Assembly: GCF_017948675.1 (NCBI RefSeq)
Contig: NZ_JAGFBU010000001.1
Span: forward strand, 992,001-1,056,000
Length of the DNA stretch: 64,000 nt
Reading direction: 5' to 3'
Source of the DNA: Flavobacterium flabelliforme
Lineage (GTDB): Bacteria > Bacteroidota > Bacteroidia > Flavobacteriales > Flavobacteriaceae
The notes below the pieces were generated by a model, which had not been told where the DNA came from, made no database searches, and was given only the letters and a program-made list of their open reading frames with translations. Positions 38,377 through 48,232 of the stretch are shown piece by piece (the stretch's first letter is position 1; every line of letters starts with the position of its first letter). Position numbers and translations under genes: made by a program.

Positions 38377-40776
38377 ATGAAAAAAAGATATTTCTCTATT
38401 ATTGCCATTCTATTCCTCTGTTTCACTTTAGCTTTTGTTTTCTTCACAATGATGCCGCAAGGAACTCATGATGACGAAGGAATGCTTACTGAATTTTCGA
38501 CGCAAAGAGCCTTAACAAAAGTGGCGGAAATTGCAAAACAACCGCATTATGTTGGTTCTCAGAATCATGAAGTAGTAGCAAATTATCTTGTAAAAGAACT
38601 TGATGATTTAGGATTACAAACTTCTATTCAAGAAGGATACACATTGACGGAATGGGGAAATTTGGTAAAATCTAAAAATATTCTAGCTAAAATAAAAGGA
38701 ACTAATAACTCAAAAGCTTTGTTATTGCTTACCCATTATGATAGTGCTCCACATTCCTATTCTCTAGGAGCGAGTGATGCAGGTTCGGGCGTGGCAACAA
38801 TTCTAGAAAGTGTTCGTGCGTTTCTATACAACAAAACTCCACATAAAAACGATATCATCATTTTGTTTTCTGATGCAGAAGAATTAGGATTAAATGGTGC
38901 TGCTTTATTTGTTACTCAACATCAATGGGCAAAGGAGGTTGGTTTAGTTCTAAACTTTGAAGCTAGAGGAACGTCTGGACCAAGCTATATGCTGATGGAA
39001 ACCAATAAAGGAAATGCTGGCTTAGTCAAAGAATTTGCAGCAGCAAAAACAAAATTTCCTGTATCAAATTCATTAATGTACAGCATTTACAAAATGCTAC
39101 CTAACGATACAGATTTGACTGTATTTAGAGAAAAAGGGAATATTCAGGGTTACAATTTTGCCTTTATTGATGATCATTACAATTACCACACCGCACAAGA
39201 TGATTTGAAACATTTAAACAAGAATAGCTTAAAACATCAAGGCTCTTATTTGATGCCATTATTAAATTATTTCTCTAATGTAGATCTAAAAAATACACAA
39301 CAAACGGAAGATTATGTCTATTTTTCTGTCCCTTATTCCTTCATTAACTATCCTTTTAGCTGGGTAGTGCCAATGGCTATTATTGCTTTACTCCTCTTTG
39401 TAATATTGATATTTGTAGGCATCGCAAAAAGAGTACTCTATTTCGATGAAATTATAAAAGGATTTATCCCTTTATTACTTTCCCTTATTATATCAGGCAT
39501 AACCTCTTTTGCAATCTGGAAATTATTGCTCGTTATTTATCCACAGTATAATGATCTGTTGAACGGATTTACCTATAATGGCCATGCTTACATAAGTGCT
39601 TTTACTTTATTAGCAATTGCGATTACCTTCTTAATTTACCATAGATTTTCTGCCAAAAAAACCACCTTAAATTATTATGCTGCTCCATTGTTACTATGGA
39701 TAATAATTAATTGTGCTATCGCTTTTACTTTAAAAGGAGCTGGATTCTTAATTATCCCTGTTTATTTTGGACTTTTCATTTTTGGATTTTTTATTATAAC
39801 TCAAAGATCAAATAGAAGTTTAAATTTAATTTTAAGCATTCCTGCCTTATTACTTATCGCACCGTTTATTCAGATGTTTCCAATTGGATTAGGACTTAAA
39901 GTTTTGTTTGGAAGCGCAATTCTAACCGTACTAACATTTGTTTTATTACTTCCTGTTTTTGGAGCTTTCTCTAAAAAAGGAATCTGGTCATTAGGATTTT
40001 TTATATTATCTATTGGCTTTTTTGCCAAAGCACATTATGAGTCGGGTTATGAAAATGGAAAAGCCAAATCAAACAGTCTATTATATCTTTACAATGCAGA
40101 TACAAACAAAGCAAGTTGGCTAACATACGACACTAACTTGGATTTTTGGACAAAAAAATATTTAGGCACTACGCCGAACGAAGCGCAAGCTGCAGAAGCA
40201 ATTCCGCTATTTAGCAAATACAATTCTGGATTTACGTATAGCGCAACTGCGCCTAAAAAAGAATTAAATAAACCCACGATAGAATTTCTTGAAGATAGAA
40301 TTATAGGCACTCAAAGGTATTTGAAAATCTTAATCACTCCGAATAGAAGCGTGAACCGATATGATATTTTTGCTAATGAAAATATGAATATTCACAATTT
40401 TAAAGCAAATGGAGTAAAGTCACTAAGTCAGAAAAACTCATTATACAAACGTAAAGGCAAGAAAATAATTAGTTATTATGTCGTAGAAAACACACCATTA
40501 GAAATGCAATTTAGTATTGACTCTAAAGTTCTTTTTGACATGGAATTATTAGAAAGTTCTTTTGATTTGATGACCAATCCACTATTTAAAATGCAAAAAA
40601 GAGAAAATTGGATGATGCCAACTCCTTTTGTACTTAATGATGCCGTTATCATTAGACAGAAGATAAAACCAACTCCAGTTATAGCAACTCCAGTTGTGGT
40701 AACACCAATTGTGACGTATTCTAAACCAAAACGCAGTACGCATATAGTTATTGACACTTTAAAATTAAATCAATAA
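38377..40776 (+). CDS. M28-family metallopeptidase with multiple membrane helices
   Basis: A 799-residue zinc aminopeptidase-like protein. An N-terminal helix (about 7-25) anchors a peptidase domain (about 40-315): LLTHYDSAPHS (first ligand His and Asp), LGASDAGSGVATILE (bridging Asp), FSDAEELGLNGA (catalytic Glu) and DDHYNYHTAQD (last His). About eight or nine membrane helices follow (residues 325-570), then a periplasmic region. The end is a Thr/Pro/Val-rich stretch (PTPVIATPVVVTPIVTY). This membrane-embedded M28 type is common in Bacteroidota; substrate unknown. Confidence 0.88.
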   Translation: MKKRYFSIIAILFLCFTLAFVFFTMMPQGTHDDEGMLTEFSTQRALTKVAEIAKQPHYVGSQNHEVVANYLVKELDDLGLQTSIQEGYTLTEWGNLVKSKNILAKIKGTNNSKALLLLTHYDSAPHSYSLGASDAGSGVATILESVRAFLYNKTPHKNDIIILFSDAEELGLNGAALFVTQHQWAKEVGLVLNFEARGTSGPSYMLMETNKGNAGLVKEFAAAKTKFPVSNSLMYSIYKMLPNDTDLTVFREKGNIQGYNFAFIDDHYNYHTAQDDLKHLNKNSLKHQGSYLMPLLNYFSNVDLKNTQQTEDYVYFSVPYSFINYPFSWVVPMAIIALLLFVILIFVGIAKRVLYFDEIIKGFIPLLLSLIISGITSFAIWKLLLVIYPQYNDLLNGFTYNGHAYISAFTLLAIAITFLIYHRFSAKKTTLNYYAAPLLLWIIINCAIAFTLKGAGFLIIPVYFGLFIFGFFIITQRSNRSLNLILSIPALLLIAPFIQMFPIGLGLKVLFGSAILTVLTFVLLLPVFGAFSKKGIWSLGFFILSIGFFAKAHYESGYENGKAKSNSLLYLYNADTNKASWLTYDTNLDFWTKKYLGTTPNEAQAAEAIPLFSKYNSGFTYSATAPKKELNKPTIEFLEDRIIGTQRYLKILITPNRSVNRYDIFANENMNIHNFKANGVKSLSQKNSLYKRKGKKIISYYVVENTPLEMQFSIDSKVLFDMELLESSFDLMTNPLFKMQKRENWMMPTPFVLNDAVIIRQKIKPTPVIATPVVVTPIVTYSKPKRSTHIVIDTLKLNQ

Positions 40777-40818
40777 AAGCTGATTTTTGAAACTAAAAAA
40801 CAATTACGACATATAAAA

Positions 40819-41661
40819 ATGAAAAAAATAAGTATTCTAGGTTGTGGATGGTTGGGTTTCCCTTTGGCGAAAGCATTAATAAAAAAAGGATTTCTAGTAA
40901 ATGGATCTACTACTTCTGTAGAAAAATTAGCTGTTTTACGACATGAAGGCATTACTCCTTTTTTGATAAACATTTCTTTACCGGTAGTTCTAGAAAATAA
41001 TAATTGTGATACTTTCTCAGATTCTATGAGCGCGTTTTTGCAAGAAAGTGATACTTTAATAATTGATATTCCTCCTAAACTTCGTGGCGATGAAGCAGCA
41101 ACTATCGAAAAAATATTTGTAAAAAAGATAGCTTCTTTGATTCCGTATATCGAAAAATCAACAATAAAAAACGTATTATTTGTGAGCTCTACTTCGGTTT
41201 ATGGCGAACAACAGCTTAATGTAAGTGAGCACACAACACCGAAACCGGACACCGAAAGCGGCAAACAACTACTAGAAGTCGAGCAAATTTTACAAAAAAA
41301 CATAAATTTTAAGACAACTCTACTTCGTTTTGGAGGTTTAATTGGAGAGGACAGACAACCCGGAAAATATTTAGCTGGCAGAGAAAATCTAGAAAATCCT
41401 GATGCTGTAGTCAATTTGATTCATCAAGAAGATTGCATTGGTATCATTATAAAAATCATTGAAACCAACAATTGGAATGAAACCTTCAACGCTGTTTCTC
41501 CGTTTCATCCTACTCGTGAGGAGTATTATACCCAAAAAGCAAGTGAATTAAATTTAGTTTTACCAAAATTTGATCATTCTAAACCTTCATCTGGAAAAAT
41601 AATTGAAAATGACAAAATAGAACTCCTTTTAAAATATACTTTTACAAAACCAAATTTGTAA
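40819..41661 (+). CDS. NAD(P)-binding epimerase/dehydratase-like protein (SDR)
   Basis: 280 residues; opens with a Rossmann motif GCGWLGFPLAKALIKKG. The segment LFVSSTSVYGE matches the Ser-x-x-Tyr catalytic pattern of extended SDRs, though the catalytic Lys is not where epimerases have it. YeeZ-type proteins look similar. A possible role in sugar-nucleotide or cofactor metabolism is only a guess. The gene ends at 41661 and the EamA gene begins two bases later. Confidence 0.8.
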   Translation: MKKISILGCGWLGFPLAKALIKKGFLVNGSTTSVEKLAVLRHEGITPFLINISLPVVLENNNCDTFSDSMSAFLQESDTLIIDIPPKLRGDEAATIEKIFVKKIASLIPYIEKSTIKNVLFVSSTSVYGEQQLNVSEHTTPKPDTESGKQLLEVEQILQKNINFKTTLLRFGGLIGEDRQPGKYLAGRENLENPDAVVNLIHQEDCIGIIIKIIETNNWNETFNAVSPFHPTREEYYTQKASELNLVLPKFDHSKPSSGKIIENDKIELLLKYTFTKPNL

Positions 41662-41662
41662 T

Positions 41663-42604
41663 GTGAAAGCTAAAATAAAGAATGCTGTTTCGTCTCGTAT
41701 CAATATAATTGGATTACCAATATTAGCGCTGTGTTTTGTAAGTTTCTTTTGGGGAACTACTTGGATAGCATCAAAAGAAGGCGTCAAACATATGCCTGCT
41801 TTGCAACTTGTAGCAATTAGACAATTTCTAGGTGGTTTTTTATATATTTCCTTCTTTCTGTTCAAAAAAGCACCTTGGCCCAAAGGAAAACAATGGAAAA
41901 CGATTATTATCCTTAGCATACTTAATTTCGTTTTAAGCAACGGATTAAGCACTTGGGGTGTCAAGTACATTAGTAGTGGTTTAGGAGCAATAATTGGCGC
42001 GCTTGTACCATTATGGGTTGTTATAATCACATTTTTTAGAGGAGAGCGTTTGTCTCGCTTATCGGTAATTGGTATGATGATCAGTTTTAGCGGTATTTGT
42101 GTGATTTTTTACGACCATTTGACCGATTTTTTAATTCCAAGTTTCCGATTCGGAATACTAGTTTCTGTTGCATCTACATTAACCTGGGCTTTTGGAACAT
42201 TATATACCAAGAAAAAAGCAGCCACTTTTAATCCCTATTTTAGTTTAGGATTACAAATGTTTCTTTCTAGCATTTTAATTTTTGCCTATACGGGAGCTAC
42301 CGGAATATCAGTGCCATTAAGTCAAATTCCAGCTATTTCGTGGTGGTCTATTGCCTATTTAGTTGTTTTTGGATCCGTACTTACTTTTATTGCTTTTATT
42401 TATGCTCTTCAGAATCTGCCAGCAGAGATCAGTACGATTTACTCCTATATCAATCCTATTGTAGCAGTGCTCTTAGGAGCTATAATCTTTGGCGAAACGC
42501 TAAACGCGGCTATCGCAATAGGCGGAAGTGTTACCTTACTAGGATTGTATATGGTGAATCATTCTTTAAGAAAATCTAGAAAAAAGGCTATTAATAGTGT
42601 TTAA
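41663..42604 (+). CDS. DMT-superfamily (EamA) transporter with GTG start
   Basis: 313 residues with about ten membrane helices in two EamA repeats (ALCFVSFFWGTTWIASKEGV, LVAIRQFLGGFLYISFF, and the second copy from about 160). The start is GTG at 41663, one base after the upstream stop; the ATG at 41661 in the other frame hits a stop at once. Coupled translation from the SDR gene is likely. Substrate unknown. Confidence 0.9.
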   Translation: MKAKIKNAVSSRINIIGLPILALCFVSFFWGTTWIASKEGVKHMPALQLVAIRQFLGGFLYISFFLFKKAPWPKGKQWKTIIILSILNFVLSNGLSTWGVKYISSGLGAIIGALVPLWVVIITFFRGERLSRLSVIGMMISFSGICVIFYDHLTDFLIPSFRFGILVSVASTLTWAFGTLYTKKKAATFNPYFSLGLQMFLSSILIFAYTGATGISVPLSQIPAISWWSIAYLVVFGSVLTFIAFIYALQNLPAEISTIYSYINPIVAVLLGAIIFGETLNAAIAIGGSVTLLGLYMVNHSLRKSRKKAINSV

Positions 42605-42643
42605 AAAAAAATCCCATTTGTTTTCACAAATGGGATTTTTTTT
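42603..42643. terminator. Bidirectional terminator
   Basis: A perfect stem (AAAAATCCCATTTGT/ACAAATGGGATTTTT) with a 4-base loop between convergent EamA and M13 genes. Confidence 0.92.
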
Positions 42644-42656
42644 ATTGAAATAGTAT

Positions 42657-44720
42657 TTACCAGATTCTAACTCTCTTCTCTGGTGCGATGTACATTCCAT
42701 CATTTGCTTTAATATCAAAAGCTTTATAGAAAGTATCTATGTTTTGCAAAGGAACATAAGCGCGGTACATTCCTGGTGAATGCGGATCCGTTTTCACTTG
42801 ATTCTTTAGTGCTTCATCACGCATTTTTGAACGCCAGATGGTTGACCAAGAAATAAAGAAACGTTGTTCTGGAGTATACCCGTCAATTAATCCTGGATTT
42901 GGATTTTCTTTCAGATACAATTGTAAACCATCATAAGCAGCATTTACTCCACCTAAATCACCAATATTTTCTCCTAGTGTAAACTTACCATCTACAAAAG
43001 TTCCTGGCAATGGTTCTAATGCGCTGTATTGTGCTGCAAGAGCTCCTGTTAAAGCTGAAAATTGCTTTAAATCTTCGGCAGTCCACCAGTCAACAAGATT
43101 ACCATCGGCATTGTAACGAGATCCTGAGTCATCAAAACCATGTGAAATTTCATGACCAATTACACCACCAATTCCACCATAATTAACCGCTTCATCTGCT
43201 TGATAATTATAAAATGGAGGTTGCAATATAGCCGCTGGGAAAACAATTTCATTATTAGAAGGATTGTAATACGCATTCACTGTTTGTGGTGACATTCCCC
43301 ATTTGTCTTTATCAACTGGCTTGCTCAACTCAGCAATATTTTCATTAAATCTCCATTGCGCAATATTTTTAACATTGTCAAAATACGTTCCGCCTTCTTC
43401 TGGACTTTTAATGGTCAAGGCAGAGTAATCCTTCCATTTGTCTGGATACCCAATTTTGATTCTTGATTTGTGTAATTTTGCAAGAGCACTTACTTTGGTT
43501 TCTGCAGACATCCATGACAAATTGTTGATTCTGTTTTCGAAAGCCAAAAATATATTTTTGATCATTTTCTCTGCTTTCGCTTTCGCTTCAGCTGGGAATT
43601 TTTTCTCCACGTATAATTTCCCTAAAGCTTCACCCATAGTTCCATTAATAGTTTGCAATGCATTTTCATCACGTGGTCTTTGCTTTACAGCTCCAGTTAA
43701 GGTTTTCCCGTAAAAATCAAAGTTTGCATTTTCTATAGTTGTAGACAATTGACTTGAAGCTCTATTTAATAAACTCCAACGCATATAAGCTTTCCAGTCT
43801 GCTACTTTATTTTCTTTAAAAATAGTTTCTAAAGCGGTCATGTATTTTGGCTGAGAAACAATAACAGTATCTACTTTTGTCAATCCAATTTTAGTAAAAT
43901 AAGTATTCCAATTGATAGATGGCGTCAATTTACTTAATTCTGCCAATGTCATCGGATTATAGGACTTACGACGATCTCTACGTTCTACTCTGTCTAATCT
44001 TGGCACTGACATTTCAGTTTCAAGCGCTAGTATTTTTTCTGCATTTAATTTTGCAACAGCAGGTTTATCACCAAGAAACTGTAGCATTTTAGCAACATGT
44101 AAAACGTATTTTGCACGTTTTTCTTTAGAATCAGCATCTTCAGAAACATAATAATCTCTATCAGGCAATCCTACACCGCCGGGACCTAAATTAATTACAT
44201 TTCTATTACTATTTTTAGCATCTGTTCCTACTCCCGCACCAAAAAAACCGATACCACCAAAAGGTTCCAATTCTATAAGCAAAGCCTCTAAATCCTTAGT
44301 GTTTTTTACGGCATTAATTTTTGCTAAATAAGGTTTTAATGGAGCGATTCCGGCTTTGTTCCTTGCTACTGTGTCTAGAATAGTTCTGTATAAATTTACA
44401 GCTTTACCTTGATCAGTGTTTGATTTATAACTTGGATTTGTAGTTGCTTCTTTCAAAATTTCTAGAGCATCTGCATCGGTTCTTTGGCGTAGCTCATCAA
44501 AACTTCCCCAACGCGTTCTATCATTTGGAATAGCAGTATTGTCTAACCATGTTCCGTTTACATAGCGAAAAAAATCATTACTTGGTTTTACATTCTTGTC
44601 CATGTAATTTACATTAATTCCAGGCTCCTTGGAAGCGGGAGCATTTTGGGCTTGACTTACAGCAAAGCCTAAAACTGCAGGAATGACAAAAAGCAGTTGC
44701 TTATTTTTCATTGTTTTCAT
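42657..44720 (-). CDS. pepO: M13-family zinc endopeptidase, copy 1
   Basis: A secreted neprilysin-like metallopeptidase of 687 residues. Signal peptide at the N-terminus (KNKQLLFVIPAVLGFAVSQAQ); the conserved NDFFRYVNGTWL follows. The zinc site is VIGHEISHGFDDSG (HExxH) and the third ligand Glu lies in LGENIGDLGGV; the family Arg/His region is near the C-terminal CxxW-like end, here KRVRIW. It is the downstream member of a tandem pair with the gene at 44864 (137 bases apart, each with a terminator). Two possible Met starts (MKTM) are three codons apart. Confidence 0.95.
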   Translation of the reverse strand: MKTMKNKQLLFVIPAVLGFAVSQAQNAPASKEPGINVNYMDKNVKPSNDFFRYVNGTWLDNTAIPNDRTRWGSFDELRQRTDADALEILKEATTNPSYKSNTDQGKAVNLYRTILDTVARNKAGIAPLKPYLAKINAVKNTKDLEALLIELEPFGGIGFFGAGVGTDAKNSNRNVINLGPGGVGLPDRDYYVSEDADSKEKRAKYVLHVAKMLQFLGDKPAVAKLNAEKILALETEMSVPRLDRVERRDRRKSYNPMTLAELSKLTPSINWNTYFTKIGLTKVDTVIVSQPKYMTALETIFKENKVADWKAYMRWSLLNRASSQLSTTIENANFDFYGKTLTGAVKQRPRDENALQTINGTMGEALGKLYVEKKFPAEAKAKAEKMIKNIFLAFENRINNLSWMSAETKVSALAKLHKSRIKIGYPDKWKDYSALTIKSPEEGGTYFDNVKNIAQWRFNENIAELSKPVDKDKWGMSPQTVNAYYNPSNNEIVFPAAILQPPFYNYQADEAVNYGGIGGVIGHEISHGFDDSGSRYNADGNLVDWWTAEDLKQFSALTGALAAQYSALEPLPGTFVDGKFTLGENIGDLGGVNAAYDGLQLYLKENPNPGLIDGYTPEQRFFISWSTIWRSKMRDEALKNQVKTDPHSPGMYRAYVPLQNIDTFYKAFDIKANDGMYIAPEKRVRIW

Positions 44721-44792
44721 TTTTATTAGTTATTCAGTTATCTCACAAAGCTATTAATAAAACTTTAATTTATTTGTTAAATGTTAGAAATC

Positions 44793-44838
44793 AAAAAAAT
44801 CCCATTCATTACTTGTTCAGTAGCGAATGGGATTTTTA
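44793..44838 (-). terminator. Terminator of M13 copy 2
   Basis: A 13-bp stem (AAAAATCCCATTC/GAATGGGATTTTT) with a 17-base loop that could pair further, and an A-run (T-run on the minus strand). Confidence 0.85.
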
Positions 44839-44863
44839 TTTGTTTTTTTTAATCTAAATACTA

Positions 44864-46927
44864 TTACCAGATTTTAACACGTTTTTCTGGTTCAATATAC
44901 ATTCCTTCTCCTGGTTGAATGTTGAATGCATCATAAAAAGCATCTACATTTTGTACAGGGACATAAGCTCTATACATTCCTGGAGAATGCGGATCTGTTT
45001 TAACTTGATTTTTGATAGCTTCATCACGCATTTTTGTACGCCAAACTGTAGCCCAAGAAATAAAGAAACGTTGCTCTGGAGTATATCCATCAATTAATCC
45101 CGGATTACCATTGGCTTTTAAATACATTTGAAGACCATCATAAGCAGCGTTTACTCCACCTAAATCACCAATGTTTTCCCCTAAAGTAAATTTACCATCT
45201 ACATAAATACCTGGCAACGGTTGTAAAGCACTGTATTGGTTGGCAAGATTAGTACCTAAAGCGGTAAATTGTTTTAAATCCTCTGCAGACCACCAATCAA
45301 CTAAATTTCCATCGGCATTGTAACGCGCCCCAGAATCATCAAAACCATGAGAGATTTCATGTCCAATAACCGCTCCTATTCCACCATAATTTACGGCTTC
45401 ATCTGCTTCATAATTATAAAAAGGAGGTTGTAAGATGGCTGCTGGAAAAACAATTTCGTTATAAGACGGATTGTAATAGGCATTAACGGTTTGAGGAGAC
45501 ATTCCCCATTCTGTTTTATCTACAGGTTTATACAATTTATCTACAGATTCTTTGAAAGCCCATCTCGAAAGATTTTCGACATTTTCAAAATAGCTTCCTC
45601 CTTCTTCTACGCTGCTAATCTTTAAAGCGGAATAATCTTTCCATTTGTCTGGATATCCAATTTTGATTGTAATCTTATTTAACTTTTCGATTGCTTTTAC
45701 TTTTGTTGCAGCCGACATCCAAGTTAGATTGTTAATTCTGTTTTGGTAAGCTAAAACAACATTTTTAATCATGTTCTCTGCTTTAGCTTTAGCTGCAGCT
45801 GGAAACATTTTCTCAACATATAATTTTCCTAAAGCTTCTCCAATTGTACCATTTATAGTTTGTAAAGCACGCTCATCACGTGGTCTTTCCTTGATGGCTC
45901 CTGTTAAAGTTTTACCATAAAAATCAAAATTAGCCGATTCTATTTCTGTTGACAATTGTTTAGAAGAATCTCTCAACAAAGTCCATTTCATGTATTCTTT
46001 CCAGTCATCAACTTTATTTTCTGCCAAAATAATTTGCAAAGCCTTCATGTATTTTGGCTCAGAAACGATTACAGTACTTAGTTTAGTTAATCCTAATTTA
46101 GAAAAATAATTTTTCCAATCGATCTCCGGAACTATTTTTTCCAATTCTTTTAAAGTCATCGGATTGTATTGTAATCTTCCGTCTCTTTGCTCTACACGAT
46201 CTAATCTTGGTCGTGACATCGCTGTTTCTAAAGCTAACACTTTGCGAGCGCTCACTACTGCTTTTGTTGGATTTTCACCTATAAACTGCAACATTCTAGC
46301 CACATGCAATTCATATTTTTTTCTTTTTTCTTTAGAATCTTTATCATTTGCAGAATAATAATCTTTATCTGCCATACCCAATGATCCTGTACCTAGAAAA
46401 ACAGAATTTTTGTTGCTGTCTTTATCATCAGCACCTATATAAATGCCGAAAAAACCAGCACCACCAATAGGTTCCATTTCAATTAAGAATTTTTGTAAAT
46501 CCTTAGCATTTTTAATCGCATCAATCTGAGCAAAATAAGGCTCAAGTGGAGTGATTCCTCTTTTATTTCTTCCTACTGTATCTAAAATAGTGTTGAAAAG
46601 ATTGACCGCTTTTCCTTGGTCAGTACTTGAAGTATAAACTGGATTTTTGGAAGCTTCTTTCAAAATATCCATTGCATCTTTATCGGTTTTCTTCAACAAT
46701 TCGTTAAAACTTCCCCAAGAAGTTCTATCACTTGGAATTTCAGTTTTATCCAACCACATTCCGTTTACATACCTAAAAAAGTCATCATTGGGCTTCACTT
46801 TTTTATCAATATTTGAGACATTAATTCCTGGTACTTTCGTAACAGGAACAGACTGCGCTTGCGTTCCAGTAAATCCTATTATTGCAGGAATCACAAAAAG
46901 AAACTTTTTATAAAGCTTTAATTTCAT
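44864..46927 (-). CDS. pepO: M13-family zinc endopeptidase, copy 2
   Basis: Also 687 residues and clearly a paralogue of the gene at 42657: same HExxH block (VIGHEISHGFDDSG), same LGENIGDLGGV, same ends. The two differ most in the first 250 residues, while the C-terminal half is nearly identical. The signal peptide (KKFLFVIPAIIGFTGTQAQ) and the mature part up to NDDFFRYVNGMWL are clear. It lies first of the pair and is transcribed separately. Confidence 0.95.
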   Translation of the reverse strand: MKLKLYKKFLFVIPAIIGFTGTQAQSVPVTKVPGINVSNIDKKVKPNDDFFRYVNGMWLDKTEIPSDRTSWGSFNELLKKTDKDAMDILKEASKNPVYTSSTDQGKAVNLFNTILDTVGRNKRGITPLEPYFAQIDAIKNAKDLQKFLIEMEPIGGAGFFGIYIGADDKDSNKNSVFLGTGSLGMADKDYYSANDKDSKEKRKKYELHVARMLQFIGENPTKAVVSARKVLALETAMSRPRLDRVEQRDGRLQYNPMTLKELEKIVPEIDWKNYFSKLGLTKLSTVIVSEPKYMKALQIILAENKVDDWKEYMKWTLLRDSSKQLSTEIESANFDFYGKTLTGAIKERPRDERALQTINGTIGEALGKLYVEKMFPAAAKAKAENMIKNVVLAYQNRINNLTWMSAATKVKAIEKLNKITIKIGYPDKWKDYSALKISSVEEGGSYFENVENLSRWAFKESVDKLYKPVDKTEWGMSPQTVNAYYNPSYNEIVFPAAILQPPFYNYEADEAVNYGGIGAVIGHEISHGFDDSGARYNADGNLVDWWSAEDLKQFTALGTNLANQYSALQPLPGIYVDGKFTLGENIGDLGGVNAAYDGLQMYLKANGNPGLIDGYTPEQRFFISWATVWRTKMRDEAIKNQVKTDPHSPGMYRAYVPVQNVDAFYDAFNIQPGEGMYIEPEKRVKIW

Positions 46928-47158
46928 TTTTTATCGAGTTTAATTAGAAATACAAAGCTATCATTAATTATTTTATTTATTTACAAGATTGCGTTAATTT
47001 GAGAATTAACAATTGTATTAACAGTAAATTATAAATTAAATCCTCTTAAAAACTGTAGTAATCTTTACTCAAAATGCAGTGCAATCGTACTGAATAAGAT
47101 TATGTTAATTTAGATCGTAACCGATTAGGTTTTTGTATTTTTGCATCAAAATAGCATT

Positions 47159-47824
47159 ATGTTAGCAATTCTTAAAAAATACAGACTCTTTTTAGGTGTT
47201 TTTATTGTTTTTTCAGCAATCGTTTTATCGTTGTTTTATTCGGCTTTAAAGCCAAAAAAAACGCTTCCTATTTATAATCCTGCAGATGTAAACCCTGAAT
47301 TAGTAGATAGCACTGTACAGTATAAAAGTAAATACCATACTATTGGTGATTTTTCATTCATCAATCAAAATGGAAAAACCATTACTCAAAAAGATTACGA
47401 AGGAAAAATATATGTTGCCGATTTCTTTTTTACCACTTGTGGATCGATTTGTCCAAAAATGACCTCTAATCTCTCTGAAATTCAAACAGCCTTTGCCAAT
47501 AATCCAAAAGTAAAATTGCTTTCTCACACTGTTTTCCCAGAAACAGATAGTGTTCCCGTATTAAAAGCTTATGCCATAAAACACAACGTAAATGATTCAA
47601 AATGGAATTTAGTTACGGGTGACAAAAAAGAAATTTACACGATGGCCAGAAAATCCTATTTGGCTGTAAAATTGGGAAAACCAAGTGAATTATACGACAT
47701 GGTTCACACCGAAAATTTTGTTTTAGTGGATACTAAAAAACGCGTTCGAGGATTTTATGACGGCACCAAAAAAGAAGATATCCAACGACTAATCGAAGAT
47801 ATTACTTTTTTAAGTAATGAATAA
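47159..47824 (+). CDS. SCO-family copper chaperone-like protein
   Basis: 221 residues from the ATG at 47159 (MLAILKKYRLFLGVF), preferred because it starts directly with the membrane anchor; an in-frame TTG six codons upstream is unlikely. The periplasmic part has the thioredoxin-like SCO fold with the CxxxC copper site in FFTTCGSICPKM and the third ligand His in DMVHTENF. It probably assists copper delivery to cytochrome oxidase. It is directly followed by the feo genes, without an obvious operon link. Confidence 0.93.
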   Translation: MLAILKKYRLFLGVFIVFSAIVLSLFYSALKPKKTLPIYNPADVNPELVDSTVQYKSKYHTIGDFSFINQNGKTITQKDYEGKIYVADFFFTTCGSICPKMTSNLSEIQTAFANNPKVKLLSHTVFPETDSVPVLKAYAIKHNVNDSKWNLVTGDKKEIYTMARKSYLAVKLGKPSELYDMVHTENFVLVDTKKRVRGFYDGTKKEDIQRLIEDITFLSNE

Positions 47825-47935
47825 GCGAATCTAATTTCTATTGGTCTAAAAATTTCCTTACAAAATACACAATTACTTTATCACAGCCTTTATTTGTTTA
47901 GATTCAATTAGCATACAAATGTGATATTTATCATT

Positions 47936-47963
47936 TTTGTTTGTTTTAAAATGTGTACTTTTG
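47936..47963 (+). promoter_or_regulatory. Probable promoter of feoA-feoB
   Basis: TTTG (47936-47939) and the -7 box TACTTTTG (47956-47963), separated by 16 bases, slightly short but in the Bacteroidota range. The FeoA start (TTG at 47990) is 26 bases downstream. Confidence 0.5.
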
Positions 47964-47989
47964 CAATATTAATTCAATCTAAATAAGCT

Positions 47990-48232
47990 TTGCACACCAC
48001 GATACATTCTCTCAAAAAAGGCGAACAAGCCATCATAAAAGACTTTGACATCGATGCCGTTCCTTTAAAATTATTGGAAATGGGTTGTTTGCCTGGTAAT
48101 GTGGTTGAATTACTTCAGATTGCTCCTTTTGGAGATCCTTTATTTTTAAACATTAACGGTTCGCATGTTGCGATCAGAGTGGAAACAGCAAAAGAAATTG
48201 AAGTTGACATTATAAAACTCAACTTATGGTAA
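47990..48232 (+). CDS. feoA: Ferrous iron transport protein FeoA (TTG start)
   Basis: A small SH3-like regulator of FeoB, 80 residues. The start is a TTG at 47990: a stop lies two codons upstream in frame and the next in-frame ATG is about 30 codons later, inside the fold. The sequence LKKGEQAIIKDFD and LEMGCLPGNVVELLQ matches the FeoA fold. The last seven bases overlap the start of feoB, so the two are coupled. Confidence 0.9.
   Translation: MHTTIHSLKKGEQAIIKDFDIDAVPLKLLEMGCLPGNVVELLQIAPFGDPLFLNINGSHVAIRVETAKEIEVDIIKLNLW

Noticed and set aside
42657..46927. Assembly duplication of one M13 gene
   Set aside because: The two copies differ at many positions along their length, with different N-terminal halves and different flanking terminators, so they are real paralogues.
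46928..47158. Structured RNA in the gap before the SCO gene
   Set aside because: The gap is AT-rich, with no sizable stem and no similarity I recognise to SRP, 6S, tmRNA or RNase P RNA.
47840..47990. The same metal-repressor operator upstream of feoA
   Set aside because: Fragments such as GTCTAAAAATTT and TTTAGATTC occur, but they do not form an inverted repeat, so I do not call an operator there.
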